Both the position numbers and the translations under genes were made by a program. Source: Chloroflexota bacterium (lineage in GTDB: Bacteria; Chloroflexota; UBA4733). Taken from it: a stretch of 19,633 bases of DNA. The notes beneath the pieces were generated by a model. The model was not told where the DNA came from. It did not search any database and was given only the letters and a program-made list of their open reading frames with translations. The stretch is from assembly GCA_025980355.1 (NCBI GenBank), contig JAICXR010000008.1, positions 1 through 19,633 of the forward strand. Reading direction: 5' to 3'. Below are positions 13,029 to 19,633 of the stretch, in pieces (position 1 is the stretch's first letter; each line of letters begins with the position of its first letter).

Positions 13029-13250
13029 AAGGGGAGGCCACCGTCGCGGACCTGGCCGGGCCGGCCGGACGGATCATCCATCCATCGGCAGCCGGCACGC
13101 CGCCAGGGAGGGACATATTGCTACCCCAATTCGGCACGACGGGCTATCCTGGGCCTTCCTCGCCTGCTAGGATGGCACCGGTAACGGCCGTTCGGCCGGA
13201 CGCGTCGGAGGCGGCACGCCGGCCGGGCGAGAACGGGTGGGGTTGGGCGC

Positions 13251-15170
13251 TTGGACATCGACACGCCGCTGCACGATCGCTTCGGGCTGCGGGAGTTCCG
13301 GCCGGGGCAACGGGAGGTGATCGCTGCCATCCTCCAGCACGGCGCCGCCCTTGCCGTCTTTCCCACCGGCGGCGGGAAATCGCTCTGCTATCAGCTGCCG
13401 GCGCTCCAATTCGACGGCGTCACGCTCGTCGTCTCTCCCTTGATCGCCCTCATGAAGGACCAGATCGACTTCCTCACCCGACGCGGCATCCCGGCGGCCC
13501 GGCTGGATTCGACGCTGACCGCCGACGAGGTGCGCGCGCTGAACGACCAGCTCGTCGAAGGCCGGCTCAAGCTGGTCTATGTGGCGCCGGAACGCTTCGC
13601 CAACGAGCGCTTCGTGGCGCTGCTCCGCCGGGTCAGGATCGCCCTGTTTGCCGTCGACGAGGCGCACTGCATCTCGGAGTGGGGGCACAACTTCCGCCCC
13701 GACTACCTCAAGCTGGCCCAGGCCGCCCAGGAATTGAAGGTCGAGCGGCGGCTCGCCCTGACCGCCACGGCCACGCCGGACGTGGTGCGGGACATCTGCG
13801 CGCGCTTCGTCATCCCGCCCGACTGCGCCGTGGTCACAGGCTTCTTCCGCCCGAACCTGGAGTTGCGCCTCCTGGCCGCGCCCGCCGAGCGGGAGACGGT
13901 GCTGCTGGCCCACCTGCGCGAGCGTCCGCCGGGACCGACCATCGTCTACGTCACCTTGCAAAAGACGGCGGAGCGCCTCGCCGCCCGGTTGGAGAGTGCG
14001 GACTTACCGGCCCGCGCCTACCACGCCGGCATGGCGACCGACGCCCGCACCGCCGTTCAGGACTGGTGGATGGCGTCGGACCGCGGGGTTGTCGTCGCCA
14101 CCGTCGCTTTCGGCATGGGGATCGACAAGGCGGACGTGCGCTACGTCTACCATTACAACCTGCCGAAAAGCCTGGAGAGCTACAGCCAGGAGATCGGCCG
14201 CGCCGGTCGGGACGGCGACCATTCCCTGGTGGAGCTGCTCGCCTCCCTGGACGACGTGGCGACGCTGGAGAACTTCGCCTACGGCGACACGCCGTCCGAG
14301 GCGGCACTGCGCGCCGTGATCGACGACGTGCTGGCGCGAGGCCCGGCGTTCGACCTGGACCTGACCGACCTCTCCAACCGGCACGACGTCCGTCTGCTCG
14401 TCCTGCGTACCGCCCTCACCTATCTCGAACTGCTCGGCGTCCTCCGGCAAGGGACGCCATTCTACGCCGGCTACCGCCTGCGTCCGCTGCGCCCCATCCC
14501 CGCCATCGCCGGGCAGTTCGCGGGCGAGCGGGGGCAGTTCATCCGGGATATCTTCGCCCACGCCAAATCGGGCCGGATCTGGTATACCTTCGATCCCGAC
14601 GACCTCGCCCAGCAACTCCAGCAGGACCGTGGCCGGCTCGTGCGGGCCATCGAGTACCTGGCCGAGCAGGGGGACATCGAACTACAGGCGTCCGATGTGC
14701 GCTACCGCTACGAACGGCTGGTGCAAGCTGCCGATGCCGACGCCCTGGCCGCGACGCTAGGCCGACGCTTCGCCGAACACGAGGCGCGCGAACTGGCGAG
14801 AATCGGGCGAGTCCTGGCGCTCGTGACGCACGCCGGCTGCCAGGCGAACGCCCTGGCGGCCTATTTCGGCGAGGTGCGCACCCGGCCTTGCGGGCGGTGT
14901 ACCTACTGCCGGACCGGGACAGCGCAGGTCTTGCCGCCGCTACCCGAACCGCCGCCGATCACCGCGCTGCTGGACGTCGCGCAGTGGCGTGCCCTCCGGG
15001 CCGGCTACCCGGCCGAGTTGGGGCCGGCGCGGCCGGCGGCGCGATTCCTCTGCGGCCTCAGCAGCCCGGCCCTGATTCGCGCCAAGCTCACGCGCCATCC
15101 CGCATTTGGCGCACTGGCCGAACGCCGCTTTCCCGACGTGCTCGCCTGGTGCAGCAACGGAGGAAGTTGA
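13251..15170 (+). CDS. recQ: RecQ-family ATP-dependent DNA helicase
   Basis: A 639-residue SF2 helicase. The start is TTG 13251, giving MDIDTPLHDRFGLREFRPGQ; a GGGTGGGG stretch precedes it. Motif 0 is FRPGQREVI, motif I FPTGGGKSLCYQ (Lys43), motif II VDEAHCISEWGHNFRPDY (DEAH at 136-139), motif III LTATAT and motif VI QEIGRAGRDG (about 312-321). Four cysteines at about 530, 547, 550 and 553 have the same 17-3-3 spacing as the RecQ zinc site. In E. coli RecQ the zinc site follows motif VI within about 50 residues; here about 200 residues intervene, including a winged-helix-like part (RTALTYLELLGVLRQ, GYRLRPL). There is no HRDC domain. It unwinds DNA 3' to 5' in recombination and fork repair. 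No SOS box is seen upstream. It is divergent from the XRE regulator. Confidence 0.9.
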   Translation: MDIDTPLHDRFGLREFRPGQREVIAAILQHGAALAVFPTGGGKSLCYQLPALQFDGVTLVVSPLIALMKDQIDFLTRRGIPAARLDSTLTADEVRALNDQLVEGRLKLVYVAPERFANERFVALLRRVRIALFAVDEAHCISEWGHNFRPDYLKLAQAAQELKVERRLALTATATPDVVRDICARFVIPPDCAVVTGFFRPNLELRLLAAPAERETVLLAHLRERPPGPTIVYVTLQKTAERLAARLESADLPARAYHAGMATDARTAVQDWWMASDRGVVVATVAFGMGIDKADVRYVYHYNLPKSLESYSQEIGRAGRDGDHSLVELLASLDDVATLENFAYGDTPSEAALRAVIDDVLARGPAFDLDLTDLSNRHDVRLLVLRTALTYLELLGVLRQGTPFYAGYRLRPLRPIPAIAGQFAGERGQFIRDIFAHAKSGRIWYTFDPDDLAQQLQQDRGRLVRAIEYLAEQGDIELQASDVRYRYERLVQAADADALAATLGRRFAEHEARELARIGRVLALVTHAGCQANALAAYFGEVRTRPCGRCTYCRTGTAQVLPPLPEPPPITALLDVAQWRALRAGYPAELGPARPAARFLCGLSSPALIRAKLTRHPAFGALAERRFPDVLAWCSNGGS

Positions 15171-15230
15171 TCCTCGCGACCACGGTCGCCGCTGTCACGC
15201 AGGAGCCGGAATCGCCCAGGTCGGTTTCGC

Positions 15231-15494
15231 CTACGCCTGCGCCGCGTTGAACTTGCGCATCAGGCGCGACTTGCGGCGGGCGGCGTTGTTGGGGTGGATC
15301 ACGCCTTTGCTGGCGGCGCGGTCGAGCTGGCTCAAGGCGCGCTGCACGGCTTCCACGGAATTCTCGGACTGATCGGCCACGGCCGCCTCAGCGCGGACGA
15401 CCAGGGTGCGGGTCGCCGTGCGGATCGGACGATTGCGCGCCGCCTTCTTGGCGGAGACACGCACGCGCTTGAAGGAGGAACGCAGGTTCGGCAC
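15231..15494 (-). CDS. rpsT: 30S ribosomal protein S20
   Basis: An 87-residue basic protein, the normal S20 length, starting at GTG 15494 with GGGAGAG (15503-15509) eight bases upstream. A longer in-frame ORF from 15530 is rejected because it would include the ribosome binding site. The sequence opens MPNLRSSFKRVRVSAKKAARN and ends with the family hallmark KGVIHPNNAARRKSRLMRKF. S20 binds 16S rRNA early in 30S assembly at helix 9 and helix 44. The gene stands alone, convergent with recQ, as is usual for rpsT. Its leader holds a small inverted repeat and an extended -10 element. In E. coli S20 represses its own translation; whether that applies here is unknown. Confidence 0.93.
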   Translation of the reverse strand: MPNLRSSFKRVRVSAKKAARNRPIRTATRTLVVRAEAAVADQSENSVEAVQRALSQLDRAASKGVIHPNNAARRKSRLMRKFNAAQA

Positions 15495-15971
15495 GAAATC
15501 AACTCTCCCAGTAGGCAAGCCCCCCGCCACGCGGACGGCAGCACAACACGTTCAGTGTTCAACAACTGGCGCAGTATACCACCGGCTGGTGGACCGCCGG
15601 ACGGCGTGCCCTGGCTATCGCTGTTGCGTAGCCGGCTCGATGCGCCAGCGGAGCGCCGGCCTCGGCGGCCGGCGCCGTGCCGAGCTAACGAACCCGGACG
15701 ACTACACCGCGGTCTGCTCCGCCGCCCAGCGCGGCCAGTCCATCCCCCTGCTCGTCCCCTACTGAGCCGCCGCCGCAACACCCCCGGTGCACGCTCAACG
15801 CGGCAATCGCGACTTCCCACGCACAGGCCGCATGCCGAACCTCTCCAACACGTAAGATACTGTGCGTGCGGCGGCGTTGACGGGGCACGGCGTACGGCGA
15901 CCGCGTGCGGTGCGGTTCCCCGGCATCGGGGCGGAGCCGAGCGGTCGGCGGTGGGCGAGTAGGAGAGTGGG
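15495..15971. other. Intergenic region between rpsT and the sulfotransferase gene
   Basis: Nearly 480 bases without a gene I can support; the open frames here lack ribosome binding sites and protein-like composition. On the minus strand it holds the rpsT leader, with AACAC-N5-GTGTT at 15545-15559 and a TATACT element at 15573-15578. A TAAGAT near 15854 might serve the sulfotransferase gene, but no -35 is convincing. Confidence 0.45.
15573..15578 (-). promoter_or_regulatory. Extended -10 element of rpsT
   Basis: On the minus strand TGGTATACT gives a TG-N extension before a five-of-six -10 match. Transcription would start near 15566, about 70 bases before GTG 15494. No good -35 is present, as is allowed for extended -10 promoters. 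Confidence 0.45.
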
Positions 15972-16619
15972 ATGCTACAGGTGATCGGCGCAGGCTTCGG
16001 ACGGACGGGCACGCTCTCCTTGAAGGCCGCGCTGGAGCGACTTGGCGCCGGTCCCTGCTACCACATGACTGAAGTCTTTCAGCATCCTGACCACCTCCCC
16101 GTCTGGGAGGCGGCAACCCGTGGCGAGCCAGTGGATTGGGACGCGCTCTTTGCCGGCTACCACGCCACCGTGGACTGGCCGGCGGCGGCTTTTTATGACC
16201 GGCTGATGGAACACTACCCGCAGGCCAAGGTACTCCTCAGCGTCCGCGACCCATTGCGGTGGTACGACAGCGTGATGAACACGATCTACCAGGTCAGCCG
16301 GTTGGCCCGAGCGGGACAACTGCCGAGCGAGGATCCCGCCTTCCAGTCCCGCCGTCGGGCCGGGCAGATGATCAACGCCCTGATCTGGCAGGGCACCTTC
16401 GGGGGCGCCTTCGAGGACCGCGAGCGGGCCATTGCCATCTACGAGGCCCACAACCGTGCCGTCCAGGAGCGCGTCCCGGCGCACAAGCTCCTGGTGTTCG
16501 ACGTCCGCGACGGCTGGGAGCCCCTCTGCCGCTTCCTCGGCGTGCCCACACCCACGGACGAGCCGTTCCCGCACCTCAACGACTCGGCGTCGTTCCAGGA
16601 GATGACACGGGGTCGCTGA
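15972..16619 (+). CDS. Sulfotransferase family protein
   Basis: A 215-residue protein with AGGAGAG (15961-15967) just before ATG 15972. The N-terminal GAGFGRTGTLSLKAALE (about 6-22) is the 5'-phosphosulfate loop of PAPS-dependent sulfotransferases. VLLSVRDPLRWYDSV (about 87-101) is the 3'-phosphate binding segment with the conserved Arg and Ser. DGWEPLCRFLGVPTPTDEPFPHLNDS near the C-terminus is the usual ending of the small Sulfotransferase_4-type subfamily, whose size also matches. These enzymes are thought to move a sulfo group from PAPS to an alcohol or sugar, but most bacterial members have no proven substrate, and some may not use PAPS. No PAPS synthesis genes are in the window. The gene stands alone between rpsT and a region with no clear gene. 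Confidence 0.85.
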   Translation: MLQVIGAGFGRTGTLSLKAALERLGAGPCYHMTEVFQHPDHLPVWEAATRGEPVDWDALFAGYHATVDWPAAAFYDRLMEHYPQAKVLLSVRDPLRWYDSVMNTIYQVSRLARAGQLPSEDPAFQSRRRAGQMINALIWQGTFGGAFEDRERAIAIYEAHNRAVQERVPAHKLLVFDVRDGWEPLCRFLGVPTPTDEPFPHLNDSASFQEMTRGR

Positions 16620-16641
16620 GCGGTTCGGCCTGCACGTCGCG

Positions 16642-16944
16642 GTGCTGCCCGCGCTGGCCGAGGTTGCTTGCAGCGCCCAGGTCCTGGAGGCCTGGATCGT
16701 CCGCGGGGATCTCGGCACCCGAGGCGCCGATGGCGAAACCGGCCACGCCGCCGCCTGCGCTGACCAACCCGCGATCGTCGTCGGCCACGTCGCGAGCCTC
16801 ACCACCGCCATCAGCGTGCTCTGCGGGAATGGGCCATCGCTGTGGGGAACCCCGCTCCAGCATGCCATTCCCTTTCCCCTCACCCGCGAGGGCGCGCGTT
16901 GGCACGTGTACTGGCCAACCCTTGCCGAATCGCCAGCGGTCTAG
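16642..16944 (+). CDS. Possible small hypothetical gene or gene remnant
   Basis: A 100-codon frame from GTG 16642 to TAG 16944 has strongly G/C third positions, as in the real genes here, and the frame stays open upstream to at least 16609, inside the sulfotransferase gene. Segments such as LHVAVLPALAEVACSAQVLEA and AIVVGHVASLTTAISVL look protein-like. There is no ribosome binding site and I recognise no family. It may be a degraded remnant or a chance frame. The remaining bases to 17238 hold no gene I can support. Confidence 0.22.
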   Translation: MLPALAEVACSAQVLEAWIVRGDLGTRGADGETGHAAACADQPAIVVGHVASLTTAISVLCGNGPSLWGTPLQHAIPFPLTREGARWHVYWPTLAESPAV

Positions 16945-17135
16945 GATCACCGGCGGACATCGTTGTCACGGTTTGAATCCCCAATTGACGGTCTACTACG
17001 GTCAACGGACGATCCACGACACCTTTCCGCCTCGGGTAGAACAGCGGACGGCCAGCCCTCAGGACCAGTAGTTCCCCCGCGGTGACGCGAAGGCTTGACT
17101 GCTGCTGCTCCGTTCGCGCTCCGCCACCTCTCGCC

Positions 17136-17141
17136 TACAAT
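17136..17141 (+). promoter_or_regulatory. Possible -10 element of the acetyltransferase gene
   Basis: TACAAT matches the -10 consensus at five of six positions and lies about 98 bases before ATG 17239. The best -35 candidate, TTGACT at 17095, is too far away (35-base spacer). Confidence 0.3.
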
Positions 17142-17238
17142 GGTCGTGTCCGCGGTCGGTTACCGCGGGGCGACGGTATCCCGCCTTTGGCCGGGGCGAT
17201 GCCTCAATACGCGCGCGACTCATCGCGAAGGGGAATAC

Positions 17239-17814
17239 ATGGCCCCGTACTACTGGCAGGATCGCCTCGTGCGGCTCCGGGCGGCCGAACCGGACGACTG
17301 GGAGCTCCTGTGGCGTTGGAACCAGGACGGCGACCTGCTGCGGCACCTGGAGCGCCTCCACCCGCCGCAATCCCGGGCCGCGGTCAAGCGCTGGCTGGAG
17401 GAGACGGCGACGCGCCAGCCGAAGGACGACGAGTTCGGCGTCACGATCGAGACCCTGGCCGGCGAACCGGTGGGCGGCCTCGGGACCCACCACTGCGACC
17501 CGGCGAACGGGACCTTCAGCTACGGGCTGTCGATCGCGCACGAGCACCGCCGTCGCGGCTACGCCCGCTCCGCCATCCGCCTCGTCCTGCGCTACTTCTT
17601 CGAGGAGCGGCGCTATCGCAAGGCGTGGGTCCACGTCTACGGCTTCAACGAGGCGTCGCTCCGCCTGCACGAGGGCCTGGGCTTCCAGCGCGAGGGCCGC
17701 CTGCGGCAGATGCTCTTCACCCAGGGGCGCTACCACGACATCCTGGTGCTGGGGCTCCTCGCCGACGAATACACGGCGAGTAATAGCGCGACCGGTGAGG
17801 AGAAGGACGGGTGA
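17239..17814 (+). CDS. GNAT-family N-acetyltransferase (RimJ/RimL type)
   Basis: A 191-residue protein starting at ATG 17239 behind GAAGGGGA (about 17227-17234); a longer in-frame ORF from 17095 is not protein-like in its first 48 codons. It opens VRLRAAEPDDWELLWRWNQD, typical of the RimJ/RimL-like Acetyltransf_3 group. The acetyl-CoA pyrophosphate loop is HRRRGYARSAIRL (about 107-119), after a strand YGLSIAHE. KAWVHVYGFNEASLRLHEGLGFQREGRLRQ is the usual motif B end with the Asn-x-x-Ser and GF signature. It transfers an acetyl group from acetyl-CoA to an amine: a protein N-terminus, an antibiotic or a small molecule. The substrate cannot be chosen. A good terminator hairpin follows at 17842. 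Confidence 0.88.
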   Translation: MAPYYWQDRLVRLRAAEPDDWELLWRWNQDGDLLRHLERLHPPQSRAAVKRWLEETATRQPKDDEFGVTIETLAGEPVGGLGTHHCDPANGTFSYGLSIAHEHRRRGYARSAIRLVLRYFFEERRYRKAWVHVYGFNEASLRLHEGLGFQREGRLRQMLFTQGRYHDILVLGLLADEYTASNSATGEEKDG

Positions 17815-17841
17815 ACGGATGCACCGACCGGCGGGACAAGC

Positions 17842-17864
17842 GCCACCGTTGTGGCTCCTTATTT
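17842..17864 (+). terminator. Rho-independent terminator after the acetyltransferase gene
   Basis: GCCAC-CGTT-GTGGC (17842-17855) is a perfect 5-bp stem with a 4-base loop, followed by TCCTTATTT. It lies 27 bases after the acetyltransferase stop and just before the convergent PBP stop, which overlaps its tail. Confidence 0.55.
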
Positions 17865-19614
17865 AGCGACGAGCGGCAGACGCCGCCGGTGCGGCGGGGC
17901 TGGGGACAGCGGTGGGCGTCGGCACCGGCTCGGTGGGGGCGATACCCATGTGGACCAGGATCTTCTGGGCGAGGTCCGCGAACATCGGCGTCGCCGTCTC
18001 CGACCCGTAGGGCGAGTCGGTGGGATGGTCCAGCATGATGTAGATCACGAAGGCGGGGTGCTGGGCCGGGGCGAAGCCGACGAAGGAGGCGATGGTGACG
18101 TCGGGCGAGTACCCGCCGTTCTCCGCCACCTGCGCCGTCCCCGTCTTTCCGGCCACGAGATAGCCGGGGATGAGGGCCAGCGTCGCTTCGCCCTTGACGG
18201 GTACCTCCTCCATCATGTTCGTCAGGGTCGCCGCCGTCGCCGGTGAGATCGGGTGGCCCACGACCTTGGGGTGCGTGACCTGGACACCCTGGGGCGAGAT
18301 GATTTGCTGGACGACGTAGGGCTGCATCAGGTTGCCCCCGTTCGCGATGGCGGAAACGGCGGTGACGACCTGCAACGAGGTGGCCGTGAGGCCCTGGCCG
18401 AAGGAGTTGGTGGCCAGGCTGATCGGCCGCCAATCGGCATTGGCGTTGGTATACACGACACCACCCGCCTCGCCCTGCAGGTCGACGCCCGTCGGGCGGC
18501 CGAAGCCGAAGGCTTTCACGCCCTGGTAAAAGGTGTCGGCCCCCGTCTTTTTGGCGGCGAAGGCGGCGCCGACGTTCAGGGAGTGGTCGAGCACGTAGCG
18601 CATCGTCACCGTCCCGTGCGCTTTGCGGTCCCAGTCGTGGATCGTGGAACCGTATTCGGTGAGGTAGCCGGGATCGTTGACGGTCGTCAGGGGCGTGACA
18701 GCGCCGTGTTCCAGCCCGGTGGCCATCGTGATGAGCTTGAAGGTCGATCCCGGCTCGAAGGGCGTGGACACGGCGCCGTCCACGAAGTTAGCGGCCGGCG
18801 TATCCTGGAACTGGTTCGGGTCGTAGGTCGGCGAATTGGCCATCGCCAGGATCGCGCCGGTGAAGGGGTCCATCACGATGATCGTGCCGGAAACAGCGCC
18901 GTGCTTCTGGAGGCCGGCGGCCAGCTCCTGTTCGGCGTCGTACTGGATGCTGCTGTCGATCGTCAGCTGCAAGTCCTTGCCCGGCACCGGGGCGATGCGT
19001 ACGGCGTTATTGAGGTCGATTTCGTTGCCGAGGCCGTCGCGTTCCGCCCGCAGCTCCCCCGGCTTGCCGGTCAGCACGCTGTTGTAGTACTGCTCGATGC
19101 CGTAGTTGCCGTCGCCGTTGTAGTTGGTGAAGCCCAGTAATTGCGCGGCCAGCGAGCCGGCCGGGTAGATACGTTTGACGTCCGGCTCCATATAGATGCC
19201 GGGGAGGTCGAGGGCGTTGACCTGGTCGCGCACGCTGGGATCGACCTTACGGGCGAGCGTGATATAGCTGCTTTTCGTCTGGAGCAAGGCGAAGAGGCTG
19301 TCATAGGTCAGGCCGAGCACGGGGGCCAGCCGGCTGGCCGTCGTGACGGGGTCCTTGACGTCGGGCGGCACGGCGTAGACCCGGTCAAACTCGACGTTGG
19401 TGACGAGCACTTTCCCCCGGGAGTCGAGGATGCGCCCTCGCGGGGCGTCGATCGGCACCTGGAGGGCGTGCTCTTTGGTCCCCCTGAGATCCAGCATGCC
19501 GGCGTTCGTCACTTGCCAGCTATACAGGCGATAGCAAAGGCCGAGCGCCGCCAGCAAGAAGAAGACGAGGAGCAGGCGATCCCGCCGACGCAAACTGACC
19601 GTCACCGGTTGCAT
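17863..19614 (-). CDS. Class B penicillin-binding protein, FtsI/SpoVD-type transpeptidase
   Basis: A 583-residue protein starting at ATG 19614 with GGGAGGGGA (19621-19629) six bases upstream. A short basic cytoplasmic tail precedes one transmembrane helix (LLLVFFLLAALGLCYRLYSW, about 14-33). The pedestal domain follows, with APRGRILDSRGKVLVTN (57-73) and GIEQYYNSVLTGKPG. The transpeptidase domain has Ser290-T-F-Lys293, Ser345-L-Asn347 and Lys490-T-Gly492 in AGKTGTAQV, all three penicillin-binding motifs intact. There are no PASTA repeats; a Pro/Ala-rich tail ends the protein. It crosslinks peptidoglycan at the division site or during growth. The gene would belong to a cell-wall cluster continuing to the right, because its promoter is outside the window. 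The FtsI versus PBP2-like assignment is not settled by sequence alone. Confidence 0.92.
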   Translation of the reverse strand: MQPVTVSLRRRDRLLLVFFLLAALGLCYRLYSWQVTNAGMLDLRGTKEHALQVPIDAPRGRILDSRGKVLVTNVEFDRVYAVPPDVKDPVTTASRLAPVLGLTYDSLFALLQTKSSYITLARKVDPSVRDQVNALDLPGIYMEPDVKRIYPAGSLAAQLLGFTNYNGDGNYGIEQYYNSVLTGKPGELRAERDGLGNEIDLNNAVRIAPVPGKDLQLTIDSSIQYDAEQELAAGLQKHGAVSGTIIVMDPFTGAILAMANSPTYDPNQFQDTPAANFVDGAVSTPFEPGSTFKLITMATGLEHGAVTPLTTVNDPGYLTEYGSTIHDWDRKAHGTVTMRYVLDHSLNVGAAFAAKKTGADTFYQGVKAFGFGRPTGVDLQGEAGGVVYTNANADWRPISLATNSFGQGLTATSLQVVTAVSAIANGGNLMQPYVVQQIISPQGVQVTHPKVVGHPISPATAATLTNMMEEVPVKGEATLALIPGYLVAGKTGTAQVAENGGYSPDVTIASFVGFAPAQHPAFVIYIMLDHPTDSPYGSETATPMFADLAQKILVHMGIAPTEPVPTPTAVPSPAAPAASAARR

Positions 19615-19633
19615 GATCGCTCCCCTCCCTAGC

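Noticed and set aside
13118..15250. A 710-codon plus-strand frame overlapping recQ, with a GGGAGGG site before its TTG start
   Set aside because: It is Arg/Pro/Ala-rich with no motifs and lies in a different frame over an intact helicase; long shadow frames are common in GC-rich genes.
15975..16883. A 302-codon minus-strand frame opposite the sulfotransferase gene
   Set aside because: The plus-strand sulfotransferase has a ribosome binding site and family motifs; the antisense frame has neither.
16970..16980. GGTTTGAATCC, similar to a tRNA T-loop
   Set aside because: The flanking bases do not form a 5-bp T-stem and no acceptor, D or anticodon arm can be drawn.
16985..17005. TTGAC-N11-GTCAA inverted repeat upstream of the acetyltransferase gene
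   Set aside because: Only 5-bp arms, far from the gene start, and the promoter reading of TTGACG has a poor -10.
1..19633. CRISPR array, insertion sequence or prophage
   Set aside because: No regularly spaced repeats, transposase or phage gene was seen on either strand.

Overview
The window is strongly GC-rich, and its real genes have third codon positions that are mostly G or C. It reads as a bacterial chromosome segment with no rRNA, tRNA, CRISPR array, insertion sequence or phage module that I can see. The best guess for the host is a member of the Chloroflexota or a similar high-GC, Gram-positive-like lineage. The pointers are a LexA box of the GAAC-N4-GTTC type, an HpnR-like B12 radical SAM protein, a Tat-type sugar-binding lipoprotein, and frequent GTG starts behind purine-rich ribosome binding sites. 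This placement is inference; no single gene proves it.

Layout from left to right. 1-339 (-) is the N-terminal part of an unnamed conserved protein cut by the window edge. 519-1658 (+) is an alpha/beta hydrolase. 1734-2126 (-) is a small membrane protein, divergent from 2248-3264 (+), a nucleotide-sugar 4,6-dehydratase-like enzyme with a Cys at a normally acidic catalytic position. 3559-5028 (+) is a B12-binding radical SAM protein. 8057-5032 (-) is a compact operon of sugar-binding lipoprotein, sugar-phosphate isomerase/epimerase and MgtC-like membrane protein. Divergent from it, 8274-9967 (+) holds lexA, with a near-consensus promoter and a perfect SOS box, followed 17 bp later by a Gfo/Idh/MocA dehydrogenase. 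9964-12844 (-) holds four same-strand genes: an XRE regulator, tatA, a beta-lactamase-like serine hydrolase and a YggT-like protein, with a 40-bp perfect palindrome after tatA. recQ (13251-15170, +) is divergent from the XRE gene. rpsT follows on the minus strand (15231-15494), then a sulfotransferase-like gene and a GNAT acetyltransferase on the plus strand. A class B penicillin-binding protein on the minus strand closes the window.

How the genes may work together. The sugar-binding protein, the TIM-barrel isomerase and the inositol-dehydrogenase-like oxidoreductase together suggest uptake and oxidation of a cyclitol or sugar, but no permease or ATPase gene is present. lexA sits in the middle of this set and shares the intergenic control region. 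RecQ and LexA are DNA-repair genes, while S20, TatA and the PBP are housekeeping genes.

The most interesting non-coding signals are a predicted three-way-junction 5' leader on tatA, a long-range inverted repeat in the XRE-recQ divergent promoter region, and the SOS box upstream of lexA and the dehydrogenase. The most interesting proteins are the HpnR-like radical SAM enzyme, the Cys-variant dehydratase, and a RecQ whose zinc cysteines come after a large extra segment. I found no clearly new multi-gene system; the findings are ranked accordingly.
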